Source of the DNA: Rhodococcus triatomae BKS 15-14
Lineage (GTDB): Bacteria > Actinomycetota > Actinomycetes > Mycobacteriales > Mycobacteriaceae
Direction: 5' to 3'
Length of the DNA: 64,000 nt
Assembly: GCA_000341795.1 (NCBI GenBank)
Contig: AODO01000018.1
Location: 145,893-209,892, forward strand
A program made the translations under genes and the position numbers. Shown one piece after another: positions 53,173 through 62,070 of the stretch. The notes under the pieces were generated by a model that was not told where the DNA came from, made no database searches, and saw only the letters and a list, made by a program, of their open reading frames with translations. Numbering within the stretch: position 1 is the first letter of the stretch; every line of letters starts with the position of its first letter.

Positions 53173-54063
53173 TCAGAGCCCGGCCGTCACCCGCTGGTGC
53201 GCGAGCAGTTCGGCCAGATGGGTGCGCATGCGCGCCCGGTCGGCCGACCGGCCGGTGAGCAGCTCGAACGTGTCCGCCGCTTGCGCGACGAGCATCTGCC
53301 CGCCGTCCAGGACGGCGCATCCGGTCCGTTCGGCGGCGTCGAGCAGTTCGGTGCGAATCGGTCGGTACACCACGTCCGCGACCCACAGGCTCGCATGCAG
53401 CGCGCCGGGGTCGACCGGGGTTCCGGGGTGGCCGGTCATTCCGATCGGAGTCGCGTTGACCAGACCCGTGCACCGGTCGAGGCCGCCTGCGACGCGGTCG
53501 AGCGGGACCGTGACCGTGGTGATGCCGGGGAACGCACCCGAGACGCGGTCGGCGACGTCGGCCGCGCGAGCGGAGTCGACATCGGCGATCCGCAGCTCCG
53601 ACGCACCCGCCGACGCGAGTGCGTAGGCGACGGCGGAACCGGCGCCGCCCGCACCGACCACCTGGACCGCGGCGAGGTCCGCGGCGGGAAGTCCCCGGCG
53701 CAGTCCCGCAAGGAATCCACTGTGATCGGTGTTGTGTCCGATCAGTTTCCCGTCCTCGGCGACGACGGTGTTCACCGCGCCGAGCAGTCGGGCGTTGCCG
53801 GACAGCTCGTCGAGTGCGCCGATCACTGCCTGCTTGCACGGGTGCGTGACGTTGAATCCGGTCCAGCCGTCGGCGTGGGCCTCCCGGATCACCTCGCCCG
53901 CGCGCTCCGCGGGAAGCCCGCGGTCGTCCAGGTCGAGCAGCTCGTAGCGGTAGTCGGTCAGGCCGAGTGCGGCGGCTTCGCCGCTGTGCAGGGCGGGCGA
54001 CAGCGAAGTTCCGATGCCCGCACCGACCAGGCCGATCCGGTGGGTCGTGCGCACGGTGCTCAC
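53173..54063 (-). CDS. Quinate/shikimate dehydrogenase, QsuD-like
   Basis: 296 residues from GTG 54063, overlapping the transporter stop (GTGA). It is an AroE-fold enzyme with the substrate site ([19 protein letters not shown] with the catalytic Lys) and NTDHSGF, in which the variant after NTD is typical of catabolic quinate/shikimate dehydrogenases such as QsuD of Corynebacterium rather than biosynthetic AroE. The nucleotide fold is [16 protein letters not shown], with an acidic residue after the second strand (RIADVDSAR) favouring NAD+. Being coupled to an MHS-type transporter and next to a LysR gene supports catabolic use. It would oxidise a hydroxyl of shikimate, quinate or a relative. 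Confidence 0.87.
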   Translation of the reverse strand: MSTVRTTHRIGLVGAGIGTSLSPALHSGEAAALGLTDYRYELLDLDDRGLPAERAGEVIREAHADGWTGFNVTHPCKQAVIGALDELSGNARLLGAVNTVVAEDGKLIGHNTDHSGFLAGLRRGLPAADLAAVQVVGAGGAGSAVAYALASAGASELRIADVDSARAADVADRVSGAFPGITTVTVPLDRVAGGLDRCTGLVNATPIGMTGHPGTPVDPGALHASLWVADVVYRPIRTELLDAAERTGCAVLDGGQMLVAQAADTFELLTGRSADRARMRTHLAELLAHQRVTAGL

Positions 54064-55424
54064 GCCTCGGCCCCGGCGAGGGCGACCGGACGTGCGGCGT
54101 CGGCCTCGGTCCTCGGCTTCTCGCCGAGCAGCGCGGTGGGCGTGCGGTAGGTCTCGGGGCCGGTGAGCGCGGCTGCCGCGGACAGGACCGCGAAACCGAG
54201 GCACATCCACGCCGCGGGACCCCAGTTGCCGGCGTCACCACCGGTCAGGGCCTGGGCGATGGCGGGGGTGAAGCCCGCGGCGAGCAGGCCGATCATCAGG
54301 CTGACAGCCATGCCGGTGTAGCGGACCCTGGCCGGGAACTGCTCGGGGAAGTACGCAGGGTAGACGCCGTTGGGCATCGCGTAGAAGATGCCGATCAGGA
54401 TGATGCCGGAGGCGAAGACCAGTGGGACGCTGCCGGTTCCGATGGCGTGGAAGAAGGCGAACACCATCGCTCCTGCACCCACCGCGCCGATGACGAAGAC
54501 CGGTTTGCGGCCGATCCGGTCGGCGAGGATGCCGTACATCGGCTGTGTGAGCACGGCGACGAAGTTGGCGGTGGCGATGGCCCACAGGATCGAGGACCGT
54601 TCCATCCCGGCACCGTTGACGGCATACGCGAGGGCGAAGACGTTGATGATGGTGTTGATCATCGCGAACGTGGAGCTGATGCTGATGCGCAGGACCGTGC
54701 GCCAGTGGGTGCGGAAGATCTCGACGACGGGGAGCTTGACCGTTTCGTCCTGCTCCTTGATCTCCTCGAAGACCTCGGGTTCGTCCAGCGTGCGACGCAG
54801 CAGAACCGCCACGAAGGTGACGACGATGCTGAGCCAGAACGGAATTCGCCAACCCCACGAGTAGAGGGCGTCGTCGGGCAGCGACGCGATCGGGATGAAC
54901 ACCAGACTGGAGACGACGATGCCGAACATGATCCCGCTCATGGTGAACGAGGTGAAGAACGAGCGCCGGTGGTCCGGTGCGTGCTCGAGAGTCAAGGCCG
55001 ACGAACCGGGTGACTCACCGCCCGCCGACAGGCCCTGCAGCAGGCGGAGGAACACCAGGATGATCGGGGCGGCGATGCCGATGGTCTCGTAGGTCGGGAG
55101 GCAGCCGATCACGAAGGTCGAGATGCCCATCAGCAGCAGGCAGGCCATCAGTGCGTTGCGCCGGCCGAACTTGTCTCCAAGGTGGCCCCACAGTACTGCG
55201 CCGAGCGGCCGGGCGATGTACGCGACGCCGAGGGTGCCGATCGACAGGAGGGTGGCGGTGGCACCGTCGCCGGGGAAGAAGATCTTGCCGAACACCAGCG
55301 CGGCGGCGGATCCGTAGATGAAGAAGTCGTAGTACTCGAGCGTGCTGCCGAGGAAACCCGAGATCGCCGCGCGGCGGGCGTTCGGATTCGAATGTCCGCC
55401 GGTGGGTGAGGAAGTGCGTGGCAT
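54060..55424 (-). CDS. MFS transporter of the metabolite:H+ symporter (ShiA-like) type
   Basis: 454 residues from ATG 55424 with AAAGGA upstream. Twelve membrane helices are predicted; the MHS-family signatures [22 protein letters not shown] at the first helix and [15 protein letters not shown] in the 2-3 loop are clear. Family members import shikimate (ShiA), alpha-ketoglutarate, proline/betaine or aromatic acids with protons. First gene after LysR and coupled to the QsuD-like gene, so an alicyclic or aromatic hydroxy acid is the likely cargo. Confidence 0.9.
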   Translation of the reverse strand: MPRTSSPTGGHSNPNARRAAISGFLGSTLEYYDFFIYGSAAALVFGKIFFPGDGATATLLSIGTLGVAYIARPLGAVLWGHLGDKFGRRNALMACLLLMGISTFVIGCLPTYETIGIAAPIILVFLRLLQGLSAGGESPGSSALTLEHAPDHRRSFFTSFTMSGIMFGIVVSSLVFIPIASLPDDALYSWGWRIPFWLSIVVTFVAVLLRRTLDEPEVFEEIKEQDETVKLPVVEIFRTHWRTVLRISISSTFAMINTIINVFALAYAVNGAGMERSSILWAIATANFVAVLTQPMYGILADRIGRKPVFVIGAVGAGAMVFAFFHAIGTGSVPLVFASGIILIGIFYAMPNGVYPAYFPEQFPARVRYTGMAVSLMIGLLAAGFTPAIAQALTGGDAGNWGPAAWMCLGFAVLSAAAALTGPETYRTPTALLGEKPRTEADAARPVALAGAEA

Positions 55425-55581
55425 TGGGTGGTCCTTTCGTCCCCAGGTGGCCGGCGGTACGGGCGCTGCTCGCGTCCAGTCGCTTCGATCGTGATCCGCC
55501 TCACAGCTGCCGGCAAGGGGAGAGCCTGTCATGCCCGACTATGGCCAGTCCAACACCAAATAAGTCTGAAATAAAGAGCAA

Positions 55582-56487
55582 TCACATCTCAATCACGCTC
55601 GGGGTGGGCAGGATTTCCTCCGAGGTCTCCAGGGTGACGCGCAGTGCGTCGGGCATGCTCTTCGTGGACCAGGCGATGCCGTGATTCATGTAGATCGGGT
55701 CTCCGGTCAGGGGAACGAAAACCGTTCCGGGAGGCAGGATGTCGTTGAGTCCGGACGTCATCAGCGCGATGCCGACGCCGGAGGCGACCAGCATCAGGAT
55801 CATGAAGGGGTCGGTGATCTCCTGCACGATCCGCGGTCGGAACCCGGCGTCGAGACAGGCGCGCATCGCGGTCTCCTGCAGGCTCGACCCGGCGGACAGG
55901 GGGGTCGTCACGAATCCTTCGTCTGCCAGGTCGAGCAGGTCGATCTCGGATGCGCCCGCCAGGCGGTGGTCGGCCGGCAGCACGACCCCGAAGGGGTCAC
56001 GGCGGATCAGTCGCGTGTGCACGGCGGCGGACTGCACGGGAAGGCCAACGAAGGCCAGGTCGAGTGCTCCGCTCTCGAGTTGCACGACCGCGTCCCGGGT
56101 CATGATCCGGCCCACCAGTGACAGCTCGACGTTCGGGTAGCGCTGCCGCAGGGCGCGGGTCAGCGGAGGCAGGGCGCGGTGGTTGAGGACTCCGGTGAAG
56201 CCGATCCGGACGTGGCCGTACACGCCGCCGGTCGAGGCTTGCGCCGCTTGCCGCGCGATGTCGACGTTCTCGAGCAGTTGGTACGCGTGCGGCAGGAACG
56301 CATGGCCGGCAGCCGTGAGCGCGACGTTGCGGGTGCTGCGTTCGAACAGGGGGACGTCGAGGTCCTTCTCGAGCTTGCGGATCGTCTGGCTCAGCGGCGA
56401 CTGGGCCATCTGGAGTCGGGCGGCCGCCCGGCCGAAGTGCAGTTCCTCGGCCACCGCGACGAAGGCGTGGACCCAGCGAATCTCCAA
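55582..56487 (-). CDS. LysR-family transcriptional regulator
   Basis: 301 residues from TTG 56487. This start is preferred because GAGGAG stands 6 bases before it and the protein then begins LEIRWVHAFVAVAEELHFGRAA as LysR proteins do; ATG 56541 would add 18 residues with no ribosome site. The winged HTH (AAARLQMAQSPLSQTIRKLE) is followed by a two-lobed effector domain with VRIGFTGVLN and GVGIALMTSG. It resembles CatR/BenM-like regulators of aromatic catabolism. It lies between the MFS operon (same strand) and a divergent SDR gene and probably controls both. Confidence 0.92.
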   Translation of the reverse strand: MEIRWVHAFVAVAEELHFGRAAARLQMAQSPLSQTIRKLEKDLDVPLFERSTRNVALTAAGHAFLPHAYQLLENVDIARQAAQASTGGVYGHVRIGFTGVLNHRALPPLTRALRQRYPNVELSLVGRIMTRDAVVQLESGALDLAFVGLPVQSAAVHTRLIRRDPFGVVLPADHRLAGASEIDLLDLADEGFVTTPLSAGSSLQETAMRACLDAGFRPRIVQEITDPFMILMLVASGVGIALMTSGLNDILPPGTVFVPLTGDPIYMNHGIAWSTKSMPDALRVTLETSEEILPTPSVIEM

Positions 56488-56631
56488 TGTCGACTCCTCG
56501 TTCTTTGCGCGCGGTGGGTTGACGGGCTCGTGTCGCGCCATATATCCAGGAATCGAGCACAGTCCAGGATCAATTATGTGCAATGAGAATATAAATCGTG
56601 CGGCGTTCGCACACAATGGGCAGGAGTGAAC
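56488..56631. promoter_or_regulatory. Divergent LysR / SDR promoter region
   Basis: About 140 bases that are clearly AT-richer than the surroundings, as usual for LysR operator regions. AATTATGTGCA (56572-56582) is close to AATTGTGCGCA (53100-53110), which lies in the other non-coding gap of this cluster upstream of the OYE-type gene; the two differ by transitions at two positions. GGAG precedes the SDR start. The exact LysR box was not assigned. Confidence 0.45.
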
Positions 56632-57327
56632 ATGGCAGCCACCTATCCCGACGACGCAACCGCACTGGTCACCGGCGGCGCCAGCGGGATCGGAGCGGCG
56701 TGTGCCGGACTTCTCGCCGACGCCGGGGTTCGGGTCGTCACGGCGGACGTCGCCTGCGGCGCGGACGTCCACCTCGACGTCACCGACCCGGACGCGGTCG
56801 AGCGGGTCCGTGCCGACCTCGGACCGATCGACATCCTCGTCAACAGCGCGGGCGTCGTCGGACCCTCCGCGCCCCTCGTCGACATCGACCTGGAGCAGTG
56901 GCGGCGAACCTTCACCATCAACGTCGACGGCACCTTCCTGATGTGCCGGGCATTCGTTCCGGCCATGACGACGCGGGGCTGGGGACGGATCGTCAACCTC
57001 GCCAGCATCGCGGCCAAGGACGGAAACCCCACACAGAGTGCGTACTCGGCGTCGAAGGCGGCCGTCATCGCCTTGACGAAGTCGCTCGGCAAGGAGCTGG
57101 CCACCACAGGAGTGCTCGCGAACGTCGTGGCGCCTGCCGCCGTGCAGAGCCCCATGAACGCAGACACCGACCCCGCGATTCTCGCTCGATCGCAGTCTCT
57201 GACACCGATGGGACGGATGGGGCGCCCCGAGGAGATCGCCGAGCTCGTCGGCTGGTTGTGTTCGAACGCGGTCAGCTTCTCCACCGGTGCCGTGTACGAC
57301 GCGAGCGGTGGTCGCGCCGGCTACTGA
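56632..57327 (+). CDS. Short-chain dehydrogenase/reductase
   Basis: 231 residues from ATG 56632 (GTG 56626 lies on the ribosome site). Classical SDR: cofactor motif VTGGASGIGAACA, NAD-preferring Asp after the second strand (VVTADVACG), NSAG, catalytic Ser in NLASIAAKDG and YSASK. Length is normal. It diverges from the LysR gene of the alicyclic-acid cluster and probably belongs to it as an additional alcohol dehydrogenase. A plain FabG role is less likely because of the context. Confidence 0.9.
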   Translation: MAATYPDDATALVTGGASGIGAACAGLLADAGVRVVTADVACGADVHLDVTDPDAVERVRADLGPIDILVNSAGVVGPSAPLVDIDLEQWRRTFTINVDGTFLMCRAFVPAMTTRGWGRIVNLASIAAKDGNPTQSAYSASKAAVIALTKSLGKELATTGVLANVVAPAAVQSPMNADTDPAILARSQSLTPMGRMGRPEEIAELVGWLCSNAVSFSTGAVYDASGGRAGY

Positions 57328-57380
57328 GCCGGTCACATGGCCCGGCGGGGCCGCGCGCCGCACGCCGCTAGCCTTGCTCC

Positions 57381-58205
57381 ATGGCACCGGACAAGACACC
57401 AGGACGTCCCGCGAAACGCAGCACCGGAAAGCGGGCCAGCGCGTCGGCCCAGCAACGTGGGCCGGTGCAGTTGCGGCGCGACCGCAAGACCGGTCGCAGC
57501 ACTGCGGACCAGCGGCTTCTCGATCGGCGCGGCCCTGTGGACTGGGTGCACACCGACCCGTGGCGGGTGCTGCGCATCCAGAGCGAGTTCGTCGAGGGAT
57601 TCGACGCCCTGTCCGAGGTGCCGCGAGCGGTCAGCGTGTTCGGGTCGGCCCGGACCGAGCCCGGCACCGTCGACTACGAACGTGGCCGCGCGCTCGGAGC
57701 CGCACTCGCCGAGGCCGGCTACGCGGTGATCACCGGCGGCGGACCCGGGGTGATGGAGTCCGCGAACCGCGGCGCGTGCGAGGTGGGTGGTTACTCCATC
57801 GGCCTCGGTATCGAGTTGCCGTTCGAGCAGTCCCTCAACGAGTGGGTGGACCTCGGCATCAACTTCCGGTACTTCTTCGCCCGCAAGACGATGTTCGTGA
57901 AGTACTCGCAGGCGTTCATCTGCCTGCCGGGCGGATTCGGCACCCTCGACGAACTGTTCGAGGCGCTCACCCTCGTGCAGACGCACAAGATCACCCGATT
58001 CCCGATCGTGCTCATCGGGACCCGCTTCTGGGGTGGCCTCGTCGAGTGGATCCAGACCACCCTCGTCTCGGAAGGCAAGATCGCAGCGGCGGACGTCGAC
58101 CTGATCCACGTGACGGACAGCGTCGAGGAAGCCGTGCGGATCGTCGTCGAGTCCCAGCTCGGTGAGGTCGTCGTGGCCCGGCGTGTGGAGGCCGACGAAT
58201 GGTGA
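57381..58205 (+). CDS. Long LOG-family protein
   Basis: 274 residues from ATG 57381; a TAGCCT -10 element ends about 6 bases upstream, indicating a leaderless message. A basic, probably disordered N-terminal 45 residues precedes a lysine-decarboxylase-like/LOG Rossmann domain with GGGPGVMESANRGA and the catalytic PGGFGTLDELFEAL (PGGxGTxxE). LOG enzymes hydrolyse nucleoside 5'-monophosphates, releasing ribose 5-phosphate; in mycobacteria they make cytokinins. It overlaps the next, shorter LOG gene (stop TGA within the ATGGTGA start). Confidence 0.88.
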   Translation: MAPDKTPGRPAKRSTGKRASASAQQRGPVQLRRDRKTGRSTADQRLLDRRGPVDWVHTDPWRVLRIQSEFVEGFDALSEVPRAVSVFGSARTEPGTVDYERGRALGAALAEAGYAVITGGGPGVMESANRGACEVGGYSIGLGIELPFEQSLNEWVDLGINFRYFFARKTMFVKYSQAFICLPGGFGTLDELFEALTLVQTHKITRFPIVLIGTRFWGGLVEWIQTTLVSEGKIAAADVDLIHVTDSVEEAVRIVVESQLGEVVVARRVEADEW

Positions 58206-58759
58206 CCCCCGACCCGATCGCGGTCTGCGTCTACTGCGCGTCCGGACCCGTCGACGCGTCGTTCCTGGCTCTCGCCGCCGAGGTCGGTGCCGAGATCGGC
58301 CGCCGCGGCATGACACTGGTGTCCGGCGGCGGCAACGTGTCGATGATGGGCGCGGTGGCCGAGTCGGCACGCCGCCACGGCGCCTGGACCGTGGGTGTCA
58401 TCCCGAAGGCACTGGTGCACCGCGAGGTGGCCGACGTGGACGCCGACGAGCTGATCGTCACGGACACCATGCGTCAGCGCAAACAGATCATGGAGGACCG
58501 GGCAGACGCCTTCATCGCCCTGCCCGGCGGGATCGGGACACTCGAGGAACTGTTCGAGACGTGGACCGCCGGCTACCTGGGCATGCACGACAAACCGATG
58601 GTGCTGCTCGATCCGGTCGGCCACTACACAGGGCTGCTGCAGTGGCTGAACGGGCTGCGTACCGCGGGATTCGTGCAGCAGCGGGCGCTGGACGCCCTCG
58701 TCGTCACCGCCGACGTCGGTGTGGCGCTCGACGCCTGCAATGCCACTATGAAGCCATGA
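58199..58759 (+). CDS. LOG-family phosphoribohydrolase, Rv1205-like
   Basis: 186 residues from ATG 58199 (GTG 58202 directly follows). It is the short LOG type: VCVYCASG at the start, VSGGGNVSMMGAVA for phosphate binding, the MRQRKQIME Arg/Lys cluster and PGGIGTLEELFE with the catalytic Glu. It matches M. tuberculosis Rv1205 (187 aa), a cytokinin-riboside 5'-monophosphate phosphoribohydrolase whose products break down to aldehydes. The start overlaps the long LOG gene and the stop overlaps folP2, so all are co-translated. Confidence 0.9.
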   Translation: MVTPDPIAVCVYCASGPVDASFLALAAEVGAEIGRRGMTLVSGGGNVSMMGAVAESARRHGAWTVGVIPKALVHREVADVDADELIVTDTMRQRKQIMEDRADAFIALPGGIGTLEELFETWTAGYLGMHDKPMVLLDPVGHYTGLLQWLNGLRTAGFVQQRALDALVVTADVGVALDACNATMKP

Positions 58760-59670
58760 TCGAGATCACGTCCGGGACGGAGTCCGGGCCGCGACCGGCG
58801 CCGACGCCCGCGGCGACGTTGTGCGGCCGGCCCGTTCCGACGGATCGGGCGTTGGTGATGGCGATCGTCAACCGGACCCCCGACTCCTTCTACGACCGCG
58901 GCGCGACCTTCACGGACGAGGCCGCGATGTCCGCGGTCGCCCGGGCGGTCGACGAGGGCGCCGACCTCGTCGACATCGGCGGCGTCAAGGCCGGGCCGGG
59001 GGACGTCGTGGACGCCGCCGAGGAGATCCGGCGGGTCGTGCCGTTCGTCGAGGCCATTCGCGGCAGGTACCCGGACCTCCTCGTCTCGGTCGACACGTGG
59101 CGGTCCGAGGTCGCCCGACTCGCGTGCGAGGCCGGCGGGAATCTCGTCAACGACACCTGGGCGGGCGCGGATCCGGATCTCGTGGCCGTCGCCGCAGAGT
59201 TCGGTGCCGGTTACGTCTGCTCGCACACCGGGGGAGCGGTGCCGAGGACGCGGCCGCACCGGGTGCGGTACACGGACGTGGTCGCCGATGTCGTCGCGGA
59301 GGTGGTGCCCGCCGCCGAACGTGCCCTCGCGCTCGGCGTGCCGCGCGACGGAATTCTCATCGATCCGACCCACGATTTCGGTAAGAACACCTTCCACGGG
59401 CTCGAGTTGTTGCGTCGAATGGACGATCTCGTTAAGACCGGGTGGCCAGTTCTGATGGCACTGAGCAACAAGGACTTCATCGGGGAGACTCTGGGTGTGG
59501 AACTCGCCGAGAGGTTGGAGGGGACATTGGCAGCGACAGCATGGGCGGCCTCGAACGGCGCCCGAGTCTTCCGTGTGCACGAGGTCGCGTCCACGCGCCG
59601 AGTCGTCGACATGATCGCCGCGATCACCGGCACCCGCGCACCGGTCCGCACCGTTCGGGGGCTGGCATGA
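58756..59670 (+). CDS. folP2: FolP2, dihydropteroate-synthase homologue with altered motifs
   Basis: 304 residues from ATG 58756, overlapping the LOG stop. It has the DHPS TIM barrel: MAIVNRTPDSFYDRG (residues 35-49) stands for the usual NVTPDSFSDGG loop, and SVDTWRSEVA and NDTWAGAD follow. The second loop is DIGGVKAGPG (73-82) instead of DVGGESTRPG, losing the Ser-Thr-Arg that contacts p-aminobenzoate and pterin phosphate. This is the FolP2 type (Rv1207), for which mycobacterial studies found no DHPS activity. It is coupled by ATGA to gpgS, which suggests a function tied to glucosylglycerate or methylglucose polysaccharide, though none is proven. Confidence 0.9.
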   Translation: MIEITSGTESGPRPAPTPAATLCGRPVPTDRALVMAIVNRTPDSFYDRGATFTDEAAMSAVARAVDEGADLVDIGGVKAGPGDVVDAAEEIRRVVPFVEAIRGRYPDLLVSVDTWRSEVARLACEAGGNLVNDTWAGADPDLVAVAAEFGAGYVCSHTGGAVPRTRPHRVRYTDVVADVVAEVVPAAERALALGVPRDGILIDPTHDFGKNTFHGLELLRRMDDLVKTGWPVLMALSNKDFIGETLGVELAERLEGTLAATAWAASNGARVFRVHEVASTRRVVDMIAAITGTRAPVRTVRGLA

Positions 59671-60611
59671 GCACGTCGGGGATCGGTGAGCGAACCTGGT
59701 CGGAGGCGAACACCTGGGACCACCCGGACTGGACGGTCGCCGAACTGGAGGCGGCGAAGGCCGGCCGGACGATCTCCGTGGTGCTGCCGGCGCTGAACGA
59801 GGAGAAGACGGTCGCGGCGGTGGTCGACAGCATCCACCCGCTGCTCGGCGGGCTGGTCGACGAGCTGATCGTGCTCGACTCCGGCTCGACCGACGAGACC
59901 GCGGACCGGGCGAGGGCCGCCGGAGCCACCGTCGTCAGTCGTGAGGAGGCGGTCCCCGAGCTGCCCCCGGTCGCGGGCAAGGGCGAGGTGCTGTGGCGCT
60001 CGATCGCCGCAACCAGTGGCGACATCATCGCGTTCGTCGATTCGGACCTCATCAACCCGGACCCGGCATTCGTGCCGAAACTCCTCGGGCCGCTGTTGAC
60101 CGTCGACGGCATCCACCTGGTCAAGGGCTACTACCGGCGGCCGCTGCGAGTCAGCGGCACCGAGGACGCGAACGGCGGCGGCAGGGTCACCGAACTCGTC
60201 GCACGTCCGTTGCTCTCCGCGCTGCGACCCGAGCTGACATCGGTGCTGCAGCCGCTCGGCGGCGAGTACGCGGGCACACGTGAGCTGCTGTCGGCGGTCC
60301 CGTTCGCGCCCGGCTACGGCGTCGAGATCGGGTTGCTGCTCGACACCTACGACCGGCTCGGGCTGAGCGCGATCGGCCAGGTCAACCTCGGTGTCCGCAA
60401 ACACCGGAACCGGCCGCTCGCCGAACTCGGGGTGATGAGCAGGCAGATCATCGGCACCATGCTCCGTCGCTGCGGGGTGGACGACTCCGGCGCGGGACTG
60501 ACGCAGTTCCGGGCGGAGGACGACACCTTCCTTCCGGTCACCACGGACGTCTCCCTCGCCGACCGGCCGGCGATGAACACGCTCCGCCCGCGGGCGGCGA
60601 CCCGTCCGTAG
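59667..60611 (+). CDS. gpgS: Glucosyl-3-phosphoglycerate synthase GpgS
   Basis: 314 residues from ATG 59667, overlapping the folP2 stop. It is a GT-A fold (GT81) enzyme that moves glucose from UDP-glucose to 3-phosphoglycerate, the first step of methylglucose lipopolysaccharide. Visible are the nucleotide site SVVLPALNEEKTVAAVV, LDSGSTDET, the DxD-type metal motif FVDSDLINP, and PLGGEYAGTRELL, VEIGLLLDTY and NLGVRKHRNRPL. It corresponds to Rv1208. The nearby glgM and the Rv1209-like gene agree with the mycobacterial locus. Confidence 0.94.
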   Translation: MSTSGIGERTWSEANTWDHPDWTVAELEAAKAGRTISVVLPALNEEKTVAAVVDSIHPLLGGLVDELIVLDSGSTDETADRARAAGATVVSREEAVPELPPVAGKGEVLWRSIAATSGDIIAFVDSDLINPDPAFVPKLLGPLLTVDGIHLVKGYYRRPLRVSGTEDANGGGRVTELVARPLLSALRPELTSVLQPLGGEYAGTRELLSAVPFAPGYGVEIGLLLDTYDRLGLSAIGQVNLGVRKHRNRPLAELGVMSRQIIGTMLRRCGVDDSGAGLTQFRAEDDTFLPVTTDVSLADRPAMNTLRPRAATRP

Positions 60612-60647
60612 GGGATGCGTGTCTGCGGGCCGTGACAGGATCGAGGC

Positions 60648-61040
60648 ATGGTCACCGTCCTGCTGTACCTGCTCGTCATGGCTCTCGTCGGTGGAACGCT
60701 GTTCGTCGTGGCGTCCGTCGTGTTCGGACGCGGCGAGGAGATGGCCGCGGTTCCGCCCTCGACCACCGTGACCGCGCTGCCGTCGCGGAACGTGACGGGC
60801 GCAGACGTACAGGACCTGCGGTTCCAGCAGACGTTGCGGGGCTACAAGGCGAGCGAGGTGGACTGGGCCCTGGACCGGTTGGGTGTCGAGATCGACTCGT
60901 TGCGCGCCCAGCTCGCGGACGCCCGGGCCGCAGGCGACACCGACGCTGCAGGCGATGCCGAGGCGCCGATCACGGATCACGCGGACGAGGCGCCCGCGAC
61001 CGCGGCTCCGGCGGCGTCCACCGAGAAGGGTCTCGCGTGA
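60648..61040 (+). CDS. Membrane-anchored DivIVA-like protein, Rv1209-like
   Basis: 130 residues from ATG 60648. One N-terminal membrane helix (LLYLLVMALVGGTLFVVASVVF) anchors a cytoplasmic part with a DivIVA/Wag31-like segment: FQQTLRGYKASEVDWALDRL, where the F..xLRGY..xEVD pattern is characteristic, followed by a short coiled coil and an Ala/Asp/Glu-rich tail. Position between gpgS and tagA equals Rv1209. A role at curved membrane or in envelope growth is possible but only inferred. The stop overlaps the tagA start. Confidence 0.82.
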   Translation: MVTVLLYLLVMALVGGTLFVVASVVFGRGEEMAAVPPSTTVTALPSRNVTGADVQDLRFQQTLRGYKASEVDWALDRLGVEIDSLRAQLADARAAGDTDAAGDAEAPITDHADEAPATAAPAASTEKGLA

Positions 61041-61603
61041 ACGACGACCGCTTCCGGTGCCCGTGGGCCGTCGACTCGCCCGGCTCCACCCTGTACCGGG
61101 ACTACCACGACCAGGAGTGGGGTGTGCCGCTCCACGGCCGGGACGAGTTGTTCGAGCGGATCTGCCTCGAGGCGTTCCAGTCCGGACTGGCGTGGATCAC
61201 CGTGCTGCGCAAGCGGGACGCGTTCCGGGCCGCGTTCGCGGGGTTCTCCGTCGATGCGGTCGCCGCGTTCGGCGCGGACGACGTCGAACGCCTGCTCACC
61301 GATGCCGGCATCGTGCGGAACCGGGCGAAGATCGAGGCCTCGATCTCCAACGCACGGGCCGTCCTCGACCTCGACGGCACCGATCTCGACTCGCTGCTGT
61401 GGTCGTTCGCGCCGCCGCCACGCCCGAGCAGGCCGACGTCTGTGACCGAGGTCCCCGCCGTCACCGAGGAGTCCACCGCGATGGCACGGGAACTCAAGCG
61501 ACGCGGGTTCCGGTTCGTCGGCCCGACCACGGCGTATGCACTCATGCAGGCGACGGGCATGGTCGACGACCACGTGGTGGACTGCTGGGTGCCGACGAGG
61601 TGA
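61037..61603 (+). CDS. tagA: 3-Methyladenine-DNA glycosylase I
   Basis: 188 residues from GTG 61037 (GTGA overlap). It removes 3-methyladenine from alkylated DNA. The Tag-type helix-hairpin-helix fold is recognised by RCPWAV near the N-terminus, YHDQEWGVPLHGRDELFE, LEAFQSGLAWITVLRKR and FVGPTTAYALMQATGMVDDH, with Cys and His residues at both ends (RCPW, VDDHVVDCW) forming the zinc snap. It corresponds to Rv1210. Its co-translation with the DivIVA-like gene is conserved in the group. Confidence 0.94.
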   Translation: MNDDRFRCPWAVDSPGSTLYRDYHDQEWGVPLHGRDELFERICLEAFQSGLAWITVLRKRDAFRAAFAGFSVDAVAAFGADDVERLLTDAGIVRNRAKIEASISNARAVLDLDGTDLDSLLWSFAPPPRPSRPTSVTEVPAVTEESTAMARELKRRGFRFVGPTTAYALMQATGMVDDHVVDCWVPTR

Positions 61604-61740
61604 TCGCGGGCGCTTCCCGGCCGCGCGCGGGCACCCAAATGCCGAGTCAGATGCCCGGTGTTTTGGGCGATAGGGAAGAATGGACGAGCGGACCCGGCAA
61701 AAAGCCCGGGACCGACGATACAGATCTGGAGGGAGCAGGA

Positions 61741-61908
61741 ATGGCGGCCATGAAGCCCCGGACTGGGGACGGTCCCCTCGAAGCAACCAAAGAAGGACGG
61801 GGAATCGTCATGCGGGTTCCGCTGGAGGGCGGAGGTCGACTGGTCGTCGAGCTGACCCCGGAGGAAGCCGCCGCGCTCGGCGACGAGCTCAAGAGCGTCA
61901 CCAGCTGA
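61741..61908 (+). CDS. DUF3117 protein, Rv1211-like
   Basis: 55 residues from ATG 61741 with a strong GGAGGGAG site. It is a tiny conserved actinobacterial protein: MKPRTGDGPLEATKEGRG, then VMRVPLEGGGRLVVELTPEEAAALGDEL, predicted as a small beta hairpin and helix. Mycobacterial Rv1211 in the same position is of unknown function; calmodulin-like activity was once proposed for it, but nothing like an EF-hand is visible here. It is separated from tagA by 137 bases, so it probably has its own promoter. Confidence 0.85.
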   Translation: MAAMKPRTGDGPLEATKEGRGIVMRVPLEGGGRLVVELTPEEAAALGDELKSVTS

Positions 61909-62070
61909 CCTCGCGCAGGGATCGACCATTCTGGGCCCCGCATCGCCGTCTCGGCGGGCGGGGCCCGGTGCTGATTCCGCGCCGAACGTGAATCAACCCG
62001 GCGCTCCACCGATCCCGTGCCGACTTCACACCCGGTGCCGATGCCCGAGAACCAGGAAGGGAGGCGGACA

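Noticed and set aside
57381..58759. Two LOG genes as one gene broken by a frameshift
   Set aside because: Each has its own full Rossmann domain and its own PGGxGTxxE motif, so they are paralogues.
58756..59670. folP2 as the cell's dihydropteroate synthase and sulfonamide target
   Set aside because: The substrate loop DIGGVKAGPG lacks the Ser-Thr-Arg residues of active enzymes, and mycobacterial FolP2 has been reported without this activity.
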